From NCBI RefSeq assembly GCF_006539145.1, contig NZ_BJML01000002.1:248001-312000 (forward strand): DNA of 64,000 bases, read 5' to 3'. Shown piece after piece: positions 41,795-50,379 of this stretch (positions are counted from its first letter, which is position 1; the number at the start of each line of letters is the position of its first letter). The notes below the pieces were generated by a model. It had not been told where the DNA came from. It was given only the letters and a program-made list of their open reading frames with translations, and did not search any database. Position numbers and translations under genes: made by a program. Source of the stretch: Microbacterium testaceum. Its GTDB lineage: Bacteria > Actinomycetota > Actinomycetes > Actinomycetales > Microbacteriaceae.

Positions 41795-44655
41795 GACTTC
41801 TTCGCCGGCGCCTTGCGCGTGGATGCCACCTTGGGCGCCGCCGCTGTGGTGGCGGCGGTCTTGGCCGCCGCGCTCTTGGTCGCGGTCGTCTTCGCCGCCG
41901 TGGTCTTTGCCGCGGCGGTTCTGGTCGCCGTGGTCTTCGCCGCGGTCGTCTTCGTCGTGGCCTTCGTCGCCGACTTCGCCGGGGCCTTGCGGGCGGCCGT
42001 CTTCTTGGGCGCCGGGCCCTTGGCGCGTTTGTCGGCAATCAGCTCGACCGCACGCTCGAAGGTGATGGCCATCGCGTCCTCGCCGCGGGGAACGGTCGCG
42101 TTGGTTTCACCGTCGGTGACGTAGGGGCCGAAGCGGCCGTCCTTGAGCTTGATGGGCTTGCCGCTCACGGGGTCGGCGTCGAATTCCTTGAGCGCGCTGG
42201 ACGCCCGGCGGGCGCCGTACTTCGGCTCGGCGTACTTGGCGAGGGCCTGCTCCAGCGTCATGTCGAAGATCTGCTTCTCGTCGTCGAGCGACCGCGAGTC
42301 CGTGCCCTTCTTGAGGTAGGGACCGAAGCGACCGTTCTGCGCGGTAATCTCGTCGCCCGATTCGGGATCGGTTCCGACGACGCGCGGGAGCGAGAGGAGC
42401 TGCAACGCCGTGTCGAGGTCGACGGTGTCGACCGACATCGACCGGAACAGCGACGCCGTCCGGGGCTTGGGGGCCGCTTCTTTCTTCGCCCCTCGCTTTT
42501 TCGGAGCCTCCACGACCTCGCCCGTGGCCTGGTCGACCTCTTCGGGTTCCTCGGCGTCGACTTCTTGCACGTAGGGACCGAAGCGGCCGTCCTTGACGAC
42601 GACGAGCTTGCCGTTGTCGGGATTCTCCCCCAGCACACGGTCGCCGGCGACGGGGGCGTCGATGAGCTCCTGGGCTTTCGCGGGCGTGAGCTCGTCGGGA
42701 GCCAGGTCTTCGGGGATGTTGACGATACGGGGCTTCGCGTCGGGGCCGGCTGAGGGGTCGGTGACCTCGAGGTAGGGGCCGTACTTGCCGAAGCGCAGCG
42801 TCGCCGTGTCGGTGATCCGCGTGGAGTTGAGTTCGCGAGCGTCGATTTCGCCGAGGTTGTCGACGATGTGACGCAGGCCCACCTGCTTCTCGGATCCGAA
42901 GTAGAACGACTTCAGCCACTCCGTACGACGCTGCTCACCGCGCGCGATGGCGTCGAGATCGTCCTCGAGGGCGGCGGTGAAGTCGTAGTCGACCAGATCG
43001 GCGAAGTGCTCCTCGAGCAGGCGCACGACGCTGAAGGCGAGCCAGCTCGGCACGAGGGCCTGGCCGCGCTTGCTGACGTAGCCGCGATCGAGGATCACGC
43101 CGATGATGCTGGCGAACGTCGACGGGCGACCGATCCCCTTCTCTTCCAGCGCCTTGACCAGGCTGGCCTCGGTGTAACGCGGCTTCGGAGAGGTGCTGTG
43201 ACCCTTGGGCTCGACGTCGCTGACCGACAGCGTGTCGCCGACGGCGACGGCGGGGAGGGACTGATCGGCGTCGTCATCGTTGCGCTTCTCGTCGGCTCCT
43301 TCCTCGTACGCCTCGAGGAAGCCCTTGAACGTGTAGACGGTCCCGGATGCCGTGAACTCGGCGACCTGTGCACCGGCTTTCACCGTGAGGGTGACGGTCG
43401 TCGTCTCGTACTTGGCGTCCGCCATCTGGCTGGCGACGGTGCGCTTCCAGATGAGGTCGTAGAGCTTCTGCTCGTCGCGATCGAGCGAGGAAGCGAGCGA
43501 CGCGGGCGTGCGGAAGGTCTCGCCCGAGGGACGGATCGCCTCGTGCGCTTCCTGCGCGTTCTTCGACTTGCTCTTATAGACGCGCGGGTTCGCAGGGACC
43601 GCCTTGTCGCCGTAGAGAGCGACGGCCTGAGCACGCGCTGCCGAGATGGCCTGCCCCGAGAGGGCGACCGAGTCGGTACGCATATAGGTGATGAAGCCCT
43701 TTTCGTAGAGTCGCTGCGCGACGCCCATGGCGTGCTTGGCGCTCATGGAGAGCTTGCGACCCGCCTCCTGCTGGAGTGTGGAGGTGGTGAAAGGCGCGCG
43801 AGGACTACGCGTGCCGGGCTTGGCCTCGACCTTGGCGACGGTCGCGGTGCCGGCGGCGGTGATGGCGTCAGCGAGAGCGCGGGCCTGTTTCTCGTCGAGC
43901 ACGACGACGGCCTTCTTGAGCTGACCGTTGTCGTCGTAGTCGCCGCCGCGGGCGATGGGCGCGCCGTCGAGACGGTTCAGGCGGGTGGTGAAGGAGGAGC
44001 CGGACTGAGACGCGAGAGCCTCGACGTCCCAGTACGAGGCGGAGACGAACGCCATGCGCTCGCGCTCACGCTCGACGACCATGCGGGTTGCGGCGGACTG
44101 CACACGACCGGCGCTGAGGGCGGTGCCCTCACGACCCGAGCCGACCTTGCGCCAGAGCACCGGCGACACATCCCAGCCGTAGAGGCGGTCGAGAACGCGA
44201 CGCGTTTCTTGCGCGTCGACGAGGGAGACGTCGAGCTCACGGGTGTGCTCGGCCGCTTCCTTGATGGCGTCCTTGGTGATCTCGTGGAAGATCATGCGGC
44301 GGACGGGGACCTTGGGCTTGAGAACCTCGAGCAGGTGCCACGCGATGGCCTCGCCCTCGCGGTCACCATCAGTGGCGAGCAGGACTTCGTCGGCGCCCTT
44401 CAGCGCCCGCTTGAGCTCGGCGACCGTCTTGGTCTTGCGGTCGTTGACGACGTAGAAGGGATCGAAGTCGTTCTCGACGTCGATGGAGTACTTGCCGTAC
44501 GCCGCCTTCTTGTCAGCCGGGATCTCTTTCTTCGACGCGAGGTCGCGAATGTGACCGACCGAGCTGAGCACCTCGTAGTCGTCGCCGAGGTATCCCTGGA
44601 TCGACTTCATCTTCGTCGGGGACTCGACGATGACGAGCTTCTTTCCGTTTGCCAC
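41791..44655 (-). CDS. topA: DNA topoisomerase I
   Basis: 954 aa from GTG 44655, with GAAAGGA 7 nt upstream. Toprim domain at the start (KKLVIVESPTKMKSIQGYLG; ATDGDREGEAIAWHL metal site), active-site Tyr in ITYMRTDSVALSG, then several GRFGPYV-type C-terminal repeats. It has no Cys4 zinc fingers, as usual in actinobacteria, and ends in a long Lys/Ala/Thr-rich tail (about 75 residues) that aids processive DNA relaxation. Removes negative supercoils. Starts the topA-tmk-holB operon. Confidence 0.97.
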   Translation of the reverse strand: MANGKKLVIVESPTKMKSIQGYLGDDYEVLSSVGHIRDLASKKEIPADKKAAYGKYSIDVENDFDPFYVVNDRKTKTVAELKRALKGADEVLLATDGDREGEAIAWHLLEVLKPKVPVRRMIFHEITKDAIKEAAEHTRELDVSLVDAQETRRVLDRLYGWDVSPVLWRKVGSGREGTALSAGRVQSAATRMVVERERERMAFVSASYWDVEALASQSGSSFTTRLNRLDGAPIARGGDYDDNGQLKKAVVVLDEKQARALADAITAAGTATVAKVEAKPGTRSPRAPFTTSTLQQEAGRKLSMSAKHAMGVAQRLYEKGFITYMRTDSVALSGQAISAARAQAVALYGDKAVPANPRVYKSKSKNAQEAHEAIRPSGETFRTPASLASSLDRDEQKLYDLIWKRTVASQMADAKYETTTVTLTVKAGAQVAEFTASGTVYTFKGFLEAYEEGADEKRNDDDADQSLPAVAVGDTLSVSDVEPKGHSTSPKPRYTEASLVKALEEKGIGRPSTFASIIGVILDRGYVSKRGQALVPSWLAFSVVRLLEEHFADLVDYDFTAALEDDLDAIARGEQRRTEWLKSFYFGSEKQVGLRHIVDNLGEIDARELNSTRITDTATLRFGKYGPYLEVTDPSAGPDAKPRIVNIPEDLAPDELTPAKAQELIDAPVAGDRVLGENPDNGKLVVVKDGRFGPYVQEVDAEEPEEVDQATGEVVEAPKKRGAKKEAAPKPRTASLFRSMSVDTVDLDTALQLLSLPRVVGTDPESGDEITAQNGRFGPYLKKGTDSRSLDDEKQIFDMTLEQALAKYAEPKYGARRASSALKEFDADPVSGKPIKLKDGRFGPYVTDGETNATVPRGEDAMAITFERAVELIADKRAKGPAPKKTAARKAPAKSATKATTKTTAAKTTATRTAAAKTTAAKTTATKSAAAKTAATTAAAPKVASTRKAPAKKS

Positions 44656-44715
44656 TGGGGTCCTTTCGTCGATGCACACCATACACACGCCTCCCTGTTC
44701 GGGTTCCGGGAGGTC

Positions 44716-45045
44716 TCACGGGATCGCGGCCTCAGGGGGTCCGGCCCGCGAGCGCGCATCGAATGAAATCCCACCGTACGCCCCGGCGACGGTGATGGTG
44801 GCGATCAGGCCCTCGACATCGCACTCCCGAAGGCTCGCGTTCCCGGCCTCAGCGATGCGCGCAGCCTCGTCGCAGGGCACACCCGTCACCGCTCCACTCG
44901 CGGCGTCCGCGGCCGCGAGGGCGGCGGCATCGGCTGTCCCCGCGAGGCGTTCGGCGGCGAGCGCCGCGCCGCCGACCACGCCCAGAGCGGCGATGAGGCC
45001 CGCGATCACCGCGGCCACGCCGACGCTGGACACGGCGCCCGCCAT
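44716..45045 (-). CDS. TadE/secretion-neighbourhood protein (Rv3654c-like)
   Basis: 109 aa from ATG 45045, which overlaps the upstream stop (TGATG). One N-terminal membrane helix (VGVAAVIAGLIAALGVVGGAALAAERLAGTADAAALAAADAAS) followed by a small outer domain with CDEAARIAEAG...LRECDV; the two Cys may pair. This is the pseudopilin-like small protein that closes actinobacterial Tad loci. Its exact role in the pilus is unknown. Confidence 0.75.
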   Translation of the reverse strand: MAGAVSSVGVAAVIAGLIAALGVVGGAALAAERLAGTADAAALAAADAASGAVTGVPCDEAARIAEAGNASLRECDVEGLIATITVAGAYGGISFDARSRAGPPEAAIP

Positions 45046-45374
45046 CAGCGACCCCCGTCGAGGGCGCAGGCCCGAGCGGATGCGGGCGGGAGCGGAAGCG
45101 CGAACGGCACCGGCAGCGATGCGCGGACGCACACCACTCCCCCGCCGCGGTTCACCGACGCGTCAGCACCGATCTCTGCGAGGCGCGCCAGCGCCCCGCC
45201 GTCACCGCGTCCGAGGAGACGCGCGGCCTCCGCCGTCATCTGCTGCGCACGGACAGTGGTTGCCACCGAACCGAGCACACCGGCGCCCAGCGCAAGGACG
45301 AGAAGGACAGCAGGCAGCGCCACGGCGAACTCGGCGGTGACCGCCCCACGCTCCCCGAGCTGCGGCATCCTCAC
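45045..45374 (-). CDS. TadE-family minor pilin
   Basis: 109 aa. The segment GERGAVTAEFAVALPAVLLVLALGAGVLGSV has the G/E-V-T-A-E-F prepilin-like motif followed by the hydrophobic helix of TadE pseudopilins. GTG 45374 overlaps the stop of the preceding gene (GTGA); ATG 45368 is the alternative. Overlaps the next gene as TGATG. Confidence 0.82.
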   Translation of the reverse strand: MRMPQLGERGAVTAEFAVALPAVLLVLALGAGVLGSVATTVRAQQMTAEAARLLGRGDGGALARLAEIGADASVNRGGGVVCVRASLPVPFALPLPPASARACALDGGR

Positions 45375-45607
45375 TGGACCGTCAGTGCCCGACGCACGAG
45401 ATCCGTCAGAATTCCGCGCACCTCGTCGCTGCGCATGATCATGACCAGCAACCCCGCGAACGCCACGGCCGCCATGGTCGCGATGGCGTACTCGGCGGTC
45501 GCCGCACCCCGTTCGTCGAGGAAGAGGGCTCCGGCACGTGCGCTCGTCAGTGGGGGCAGGTCTGCCCCCCGTCGAGGACGCGGGGCAGTGGGAACGAAAC
45601 GGAACAC
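45371..45607 (-). CDS. DUF4244 Flp-pilin-like protein
   Basis: 78 aa. A basic, Pro-rich leader precedes DERGAATAEYAIATMAAVAFAGLLVMIM, a prepilin-type segment with Glu five residues into the mature part, then a short charged tail. It is the likely major pilin of this reduced Tad system. The processing peptidase is not in the window. Confidence 0.85.
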   Translation of the reverse strand: MFRFVPTAPRPRRGADLPPLTSARAGALFLDERGAATAEYAIATMAAVAFAGLLVMIMRSDEVRGILTDLVRRALTVQ

Positions 45608-45643
45608 GGGAACTCCTTCTTTTCAGGGGTGGATGGACGGAGA

Positions 45644-46552
45644 TCACGGCAGCGCCGTGGATCGTAGGACGGCGAGCGCCGTGGGGACGACCGCGATCAC
45701 AAGGAACGCCGGGAGGGTGCACAACCCGAGGGGCACGAGCAGGCGTGTCGAGAGCCGTGCCGCGGACACGCGGCCCGCGCTCCGAGCCCGGTAGCGCGCG
45801 ATCCATGCGTCGCCGCGCAGCAACTCGGCAGCCGGAACTCCGGCGCGAGTGGCCAGCTCGAGGGTGTCGATGACATCGGTGCGCCCGGTGGGGTCGAAGC
45901 CGAGATGGCCGATCAGCCCCCGCGCCCGGTCGACGGAGACGCCCGCAGAGAGCGCCACCGCCCACAGCTCGGCCTCGAGCCCGGGGATCGCAGACGGCGG
46001 CTGGGCCCTGCGGGAGAGACGCCGCATCCACAGGTACGCCGTCGCCATGAGAGTGAGCCCGAGCGCCAGACAGCACTGCCCGAGGGGATCTCCGAGCAGC
46101 GTGCCGACCGGGTCGAAGCCCAGGAGACCGCCGAGCGGGACGCCGACAAGAGGTAGCCAGCCGAGAAGGCGTGCGGTCGCGGCCGGCTCGGCAAGAGCGA
46201 CGCGCACGTCGGAGGACACCTCGGCCGTCTCGCGCAGCGCGCCCACGACCGAGCGGAGAGCATCGGACAACGGGGCCCCTGCGGCCACGGCCACGCTCCA
46301 GATCGCCGCGAGACCGCTCCACGAATCCCCGGCCTGCCGAAGGACCGTGCCGACGTCCGCTCCCCGCTCGGCGGCGTCCGCAGCGGCGGTGAGCGTCGGA
46401 TCACCGCTCTCGGCGAGATATCTCCAGGCGAGAGTCGGGGCTGTTCCGCCGGACAGCAGGACGGCGAGACGCAGAACCGTCTCGATCGGATCGGCGGCCC
46501 TCACCTCGCGACGTCGATGTCGCTCGGGTCGGAGCGCTGTCCGCGCCTTCAC
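45644..46552 (-). CDS. type II secretion F-domain protein (TadB/TadC-like)
   Basis: 302 aa platform protein of the Tad pilus. Two regions resemble T2SSF domains, one in the first half (IETVLRLAVLLSGGTAPTLAW) and one in the second (LEAELWAVALSAGVSVDRARGLI), separated by paired membrane helices (about 130-180), with a helix at the C-terminus. A single gene here may do the job of the usual TadB plus TadC. GTG 46552 overlaps the tadA stop (GTGA). Confidence 0.82.
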   Translation of the reverse strand: MKARTALRPERHRRREVRAADPIETVLRLAVLLSGGTAPTLAWRYLAESGDPTLTAAADAAERGADVGTVLRQAGDSWSGLAAIWSVAVAAGAPLSDALRSVVGALRETAEVSSDVRVALAEPAATARLLGWLPLVGVPLGGLLGFDPVGTLLGDPLGQCCLALGLTLMATAYLWMRRLSRRAQPPSAIPGLEAELWAVALSAGVSVDRARGLIGHLGFDPTGRTDVIDTLELATRAGVPAAELLRGDAWIARYRARSAGRVSAARLSTRLLVPLGLCTLPAFLVIAVVPTALAVLRSTALP

Positions 46553-47529
46553 GTCCACTTCTCCGGCTCGATGAAGAGGCGCCCGTCCCTGACCACGGGC
46601 CGGCCCAGGCCGGTGATGCATCGACGCCCGTCGACCCGGTCCACGTGGATCACCGCGTCGATGGCCCCGGCGCTCTGACGCGCACACGTTCTGGCATCCA
46701 TCCCCGCGAGCGCACACAGGGCTTCGAGACGCGTCGCGACCTCGGCCAGGCTGCTGGCATGAAGGGTCCCCGCTCCACCATCGTGGCCGGTGTTGAGCGC
46801 CATGAGGAGGTCTCGGATCTCTTCCCCTCGGCACTCGCCGAGGATCAACCGGTCGGGGCGCATGCGCAGCGCCTCCCGCACGAGGCGGGAGAGGGAGATG
46901 CCGCCGGCACCTTCGATGTTGGGTTGCCGAGCCTCGAGCGCGACGTGGTGGGGGTGGTCGGGGTGGAGCTCCGCGACCTCTTCGATCGTGATGATGCGTT
47001 CCGTCGCGGGGACCCGCGACAGCAGAGCTGCGAGGAGAGTCGTCTTTCCCGCCCCGGTCGGTCCGGCGATGAGGACGTTCTCGCAACCGTCGACCAGAGC
47101 CTGCAATCGCTCCTGTTGATACGCGGAGAACATGCCCGCGCGCTGCAGGTCGGACAGGTCGGGGCCGTCGAACGCGGGGACCCGGACGGAGATGCTCGTT
47201 CCGCTCGCGGCCACGGGAGCGAGAACGGCGTGCACCCGCACGCCCCTCTCGAGCCGGACGTCCACGCACGGCGATGCATCGTCGAGGTGTCGTCCTCCGA
47301 GCGCGATCAGATGCACCGCCAGACGGCGCACCTCTGCTTCGGTGGCCTGCCACGATGTCACGCGCTCGACCCCCTCCCCCCGATCGACGAAGAGTCCTCG
47401 GTCGCCGTTGACGAAGAGGTCGGTCACGCCCGGGTCGTCGAGGAAGGGGCGGAGGAAGGCCACTGCCGGATCGAGCGTGTCGACGGCCGCGGCGTCGAAG
47501 CCGCTTCCGAGCGGGGCGAGGGAGGTCAC
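46549..47529 (-). CDS. tadA: Tad pilus/secretion ATPase TadA
   Basis: 326 aa from GTG 47529. Domain with VTDLFVNGDRGLFVDRGEGVERV, then Walker A GPTGAGKTTLLAALL, Asp box ITIEEVAEL, Walker B LILGECRGEE, and the His box NTGHDGGAGTLHASS. It is the hexameric motor of Flp pilus assembly. The start is uncertain: the frame stays open to 47670 and no ribosome site is obvious at 47529. First gene of the locus; the usual upstream CpaE/septum-site-like gene is absent. Confidence 0.88.
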   Translation of the reverse strand: MTSLAPLGSGFDAAAVDTLDPAVAFLRPFLDDPGVTDLFVNGDRGLFVDRGEGVERVTSWQATEAEVRRLAVHLIALGGRHLDDASPCVDVRLERGVRVHAVLAPVAASGTSISVRVPAFDGPDLSDLQRAGMFSAYQQERLQALVDGCENVLIAGPTGAGKTTLLAALLSRVPATERIITIEEVAELHPDHPHHVALEARQPNIEGAGGISLSRLVREALRMRPDRLILGECRGEEIRDLLMALNTGHDGGAGTLHASSLAEVATRLEALCALAGMDARTCARQSAGAIDAVIHVDRVDGRRCITGLGRPVVRDGRLFIEPEKWT

Positions 47530-47670
47530 GACGACGACGGTAGAGCTGCGATGCCCTGGGCTGCGGGCCGGCAGAGGCGAACGGTGGATGCGGCGCGAAC
47601 ACCCGTTCCTGGGGAGGAACAAGTTCGAGGAGGCGCGGCCACCTCTCGTCAGCGAGAGCCGCCGGCGCAA

Positions 47671-47777
47671 AAAAAGGGGGCGGCATCCCTACAGTGGGGG
47701 GCGAGGGATGCCGCCACGCGCCGGGGAAAAATTGGGGGGCTCCCCCCGACGCGAGTGCCGGAAGCGATGTTCGGGCG
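47671..47777 (-). ncRNA. candidate short leader RNA or attenuator of the Tad operon
   Basis: On the minus strand two intrinsic terminators follow each other: GGGGGG-AG-CCCCCC then AATTTTT (47747-47726), and GGCGGCATCCCT / AGGGATGCCGCC (47679-47715) then CCC and seven T. A promoter candidate lies just before them, so a product of roughly 30-105 nt is predicted. The tadA start is about 140 nt farther on. Either read-through into tadA is regulated, or this is a free small RNA. Confidence 0.45.
47679..47715 (-). terminator. strong intrinsic terminator upstream of tadA
   Basis: Perfect 12-bp stem, 13-nt loop, followed on the minus strand by CCC and a run of seven T (47669-47675). No annotated minus-strand gene ends here. 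Confidence 0.7.
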
Positions 47778-47783
47778 CTAGCT

Positions 47784-47812
47784 AGAGTACGCGTGCAAAT
47801 CAGTCAGGCCAA
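47784..47812 (-). promoter_or_regulatory. candidate promoter for the Tad leader
   Basis: Minus strand TTGGCC (47812-47807), 17-nt spacer, TACTCT (47789-47784). Expected start of RNA near 47777. The remaining part of the 439-bp gap (47530-47968) shows no gene. Confidence 0.35.
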
Positions 47813-47968
47813 CTCGACCGACCTATTCATGGCGATATATCACCTGTTTCCCATCCACCCCGATCCCATCTATCGGAGGTGGCCGGTGTCGGAGGCGGTC
47901 GATAGCGTGACCGAGGTGAGGACACCGCGCGCAGGTGCGCGGGTCCGTGAACGCGAAGGAGCGCCGCG

Positions 47969-49936
47969 ATGAGCAGCCAGATCGATCACCTCCTCAACGA
48001 GACCCGCCGGTTCGCGCCGTCGGCCGACTTCGCCGCGCAGGCCGTCGCCGACCGCACCCTCTACGAGCGCGCCGCAGCGGACCGCGAGGGCTTCTGGGCC
48101 GATCAGGCGCGTGAACTGCACTGGCACACTCCCTTCACCCAGGTGCTCGACTGGTCGAACCCCCCGTTCGCGGAATGGTTCGCCGACGGAGAGCTGAACG
48201 TCGCATACAACTGCCTCGATCGGCACGTCGAAGCGGGCAACGGCGATCGCATCGCTCTGCGCTGGGAGGGCGAGCCCGGCGATCAGCGCAACGTCACCTA
48301 TGCCCAACTGACCGACGAGGTGAAGCGCCTGGCGAACGTCCTCACCGAGCTCGGCGTCGAGCGCGGCGATCGCGTCGCGCTGTATCTGCCGATGATCCCC
48401 GAGGCCATCGCCTCGATGCTCGCCGTCGCGCGCATCGGCGCCGTGCACTCCGTCGTCTTCGGCGGATTCTCGGCCGACAGCCTGCGTGCGCGTATCGACG
48501 ATGCCGGCGCCAAGCTCGTCATCACCGCCGACGGAGGATGGCGAAAGGGGAAGGTTTCCCCCCTCAAGCCCGCTGTCGACCTGGCGCTCGCCGACCGCAA
48601 CGGCTCCGGTGAGCAAGAGACCGTCGAGCACGTGCTCGTGGTCAAGCGGGGCGGCAACGAGGTCGACTGGTCCGAGGGCCGCGACCTCTGGTGGCACGAC
48701 GTGGTTCCGAAAGCCTCCGCCGACCACGAGGCCGAGGCGTTCCCCGCCGAGACCCCCCTCTTCATCCTCTACACCTCGGGAACCACCGGGAAGCCGAAGG
48801 GCATCCTTCACACGTCGGGCGGGTACCTCACCCAAGCCGCATTCACCAACCGCGTCGTCCACGACGTCCACCCCGAAACGGACGTGTACTGGTGCACCGC
48901 CGACATCGGCTGGATCACAGGACACACCTACGTCACGTACGGTCCCCTAGCCAACGGCGCGACGCAGCTGCTCTACGAAGGCACCCCCGACACGCCGCAC
49001 CCGGGACGCTGGTGGGAGCTCATCGAGAAGCACGGCGTGACGATCTTCTACACGGCGCCGACCGCGATCCGTTCGTTCATGAAGATCGGGCGCGACGTGC
49101 CGCAGAAGTTCGATCTGTCGTCGCTCCGTCTGCTCGGTTCGGTGGGTGAGCCCATCAACCCCGAAGCCTGGATCTGGTACCGCGAGATCATCGGCGCCGA
49201 CAAGACCCCCATCGTCGACACGTGGTGGCAGACCGAGACCGGTGCCATCATGATCTCCGCGCTCCCCGGAGTGACCGAGACCAAGCCCGGCTCTGCCCAA
49301 GTGCCGATCCCCGGCGTCTCGATCGCCGTGGTCGACGAGCAGGGCGAGCCGGTCGGCAACGGCAGTGGGGGCCTCCTCGTCATCACCGAGCCCTGGCCGA
49401 GCATGCTCCGCGGCATCTGGGGAGACCCCGACCGGTACCGCGAGACCTACTGGGAGAAGTTCGCTGACAAGGGCTACTACTTCGCCGGTGACGGGGCCCG
49501 TCTCGACGACGACGGCGACGTGTGGCTGCTCGGCCGGGTCGACGACGTCATGAACGTGTCCGGCCACCGGCTCTCGACGGCCGAGATCGAGTCCGCCCTC
49601 GTCGGACACGAGGGCGTCGCCGAGGCCGCCGTGGTCGGCGCGAGCGACGAGACCACCGGCCAAGCCGTCGTCGCGTTCGTCATCATCAAGAGCCGGTACC
49701 TGAAAGAGCACCCCGTCGAGGGCCTCGGCGACGAGCTGCGCACCTGGGTGGGTCAGCAGATCGGTCCGATTGCCCGCCCCCGTGACGTCTACATCGTCGG
49801 CGAGCTGCCGAAGACCCGCTCGGGCAAGATCATGCGCCGTCTGCTCCGCGACGTCGCCGAGGGCCGCGAGGTCGGAGACACCACCACCCTCGCCGATACG
49901 GCAGTCATGAGCGTCATCAGCGCCCAGGTGAGGTGA
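47969..49936 (+). CDS. acs: acetyl-CoA synthetase (acetate-CoA ligase)
   Basis: 655 aa, full length. Adenylate-forming enzyme: acetate + ATP + CoA to acetyl-CoA. Motifs: ILYTSGTTGKPKGILHTSGGYL, VYWCTADIGWITGHTYVTYGPL, DTWWQTETGA (Trp that limits the acyl pocket), GDGARLDDDGDVWLLGRVDD and the C-terminal KTRSGKIMRRLLR, whose Lys is the usual acetylation switch. GAAGGAG 7 nt before ATG. Monocistronic with its own terminator. Confidence 0.97.
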   Translation: MSSQIDHLLNETRRFAPSADFAAQAVADRTLYERAAADREGFWADQARELHWHTPFTQVLDWSNPPFAEWFADGELNVAYNCLDRHVEAGNGDRIALRWEGEPGDQRNVTYAQLTDEVKRLANVLTELGVERGDRVALYLPMIPEAIASMLAVARIGAVHSVVFGGFSADSLRARIDDAGAKLVITADGGWRKGKVSPLKPAVDLALADRNGSGEQETVEHVLVVKRGGNEVDWSEGRDLWWHDVVPKASADHEAEAFPAETPLFILYTSGTTGKPKGILHTSGGYLTQAAFTNRVVHDVHPETDVYWCTADIGWITGHTYVTYGPLANGATQLLYEGTPDTPHPGRWWELIEKHGVTIFYTAPTAIRSFMKIGRDVPQKFDLSSLRLLGSVGEPINPEAWIWYREIIGADKTPIVDTWWQTETGAIMISALPGVTETKPGSAQVPIPGVSIAVVDEQGEPVGNGSGGLLVITEPWPSMLRGIWGDPDRYRETYWEKFADKGYYFAGDGARLDDDGDVWLLGRVDDVMNVSGHRLSTAEIESALVGHEGVAEAAVVGASDETTGQAVVAFVIIKSRYLKEHPVEGLGDELRTWVGQQIGPIARPRDVYIVGELPKTRSGKIMRRLLRDVAEGREVGDTTTLADTAVMSVISAQVR

Positions 49937-49945
49937 AATTCGGTT

Positions 49946-49972
49946 CCGGATGCCGAGGGCTTCGGCATCCGG
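49946..49972 (+). terminator. terminator after acs
   Basis: Perfect 11-bp stem CCGGATGCCGA / TCGGCATCCGG with a 5-nt loop, 10 bp past the stop. Confidence 0.7.
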
Positions 49973-50058
49973 GATCTTCCGGCGAACCCGAGCGCGGCGC
50001 TCTCCGTGGCCGTGCGATCTCGTATTGTGACAGGGGTCGAAACCATTGTTCCGGGGGG

Positions 50059-50352
50059 ATGAGCGTGGCGGATCACATTCGAATCGAGTTCGGCAGGGTC
50101 GGTCAAACGGTCGAGGTGCTCCGCGCCGCGTCAGGGGGAATCCGAGGCGAGCTCGACGCACTCGACGCGCGACTGGCGACCATGGAAAGCGGGTGGCGAG
50201 GCGAGGCGCGGGAGGCGTACTCCGTCGCACGCGCCCAGTGGGAAGAACGGATGCGGTCGATGCAGACGCTGTTGGAGGGGTGCGCGGAGGTACTTCTGCG
50301 AACGGGTGAGGCGATTGCCGCGACGGAGGATTCGCTCGCTAAGTCCTTCTGA
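50059..50352 (+). CDS. WXG100-family (ESAT-6-like) protein
   Basis: 97 aa helical hairpin protein with Trp46-Arg-Gly48 in ESGWRGEAREAYSVARAQW at the turn and no signal peptide, the build of type VII secretion substrates. Strong G-rich ribosome site 3-8 nt before ATG 50059. A TATTGT hexamer at 50023-50028 may be its -10. It precedes the triplicated family by 27 bp. No EccC or other secretion core gene is in the window. Confidence 0.85.
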   Translation: MSVADHIRIEFGRVGQTVEVLRAASGGIRGELDALDARLATMESGWRGEAREAYSVARAQWEERMRSMQTLLEGCAEVLLRTGEAIAATEDSLAKSF

Positions 50353-50379
50353 TCGCTTCGGTCTGCCTACACTGCGAAC

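Noticed and set aside
41841..42030. Repeat or low-complexity insertion in topA
   Set aside because: The Lys/Ala/Thr-rich tail is a normal trait of actinobacterial topoisomerase I.
42868..44766. Plus-strand 632-codon frame opposite topA
   Set aside because: topA is certain from its toprim and Tyr motifs; the opposite frame shows no family.
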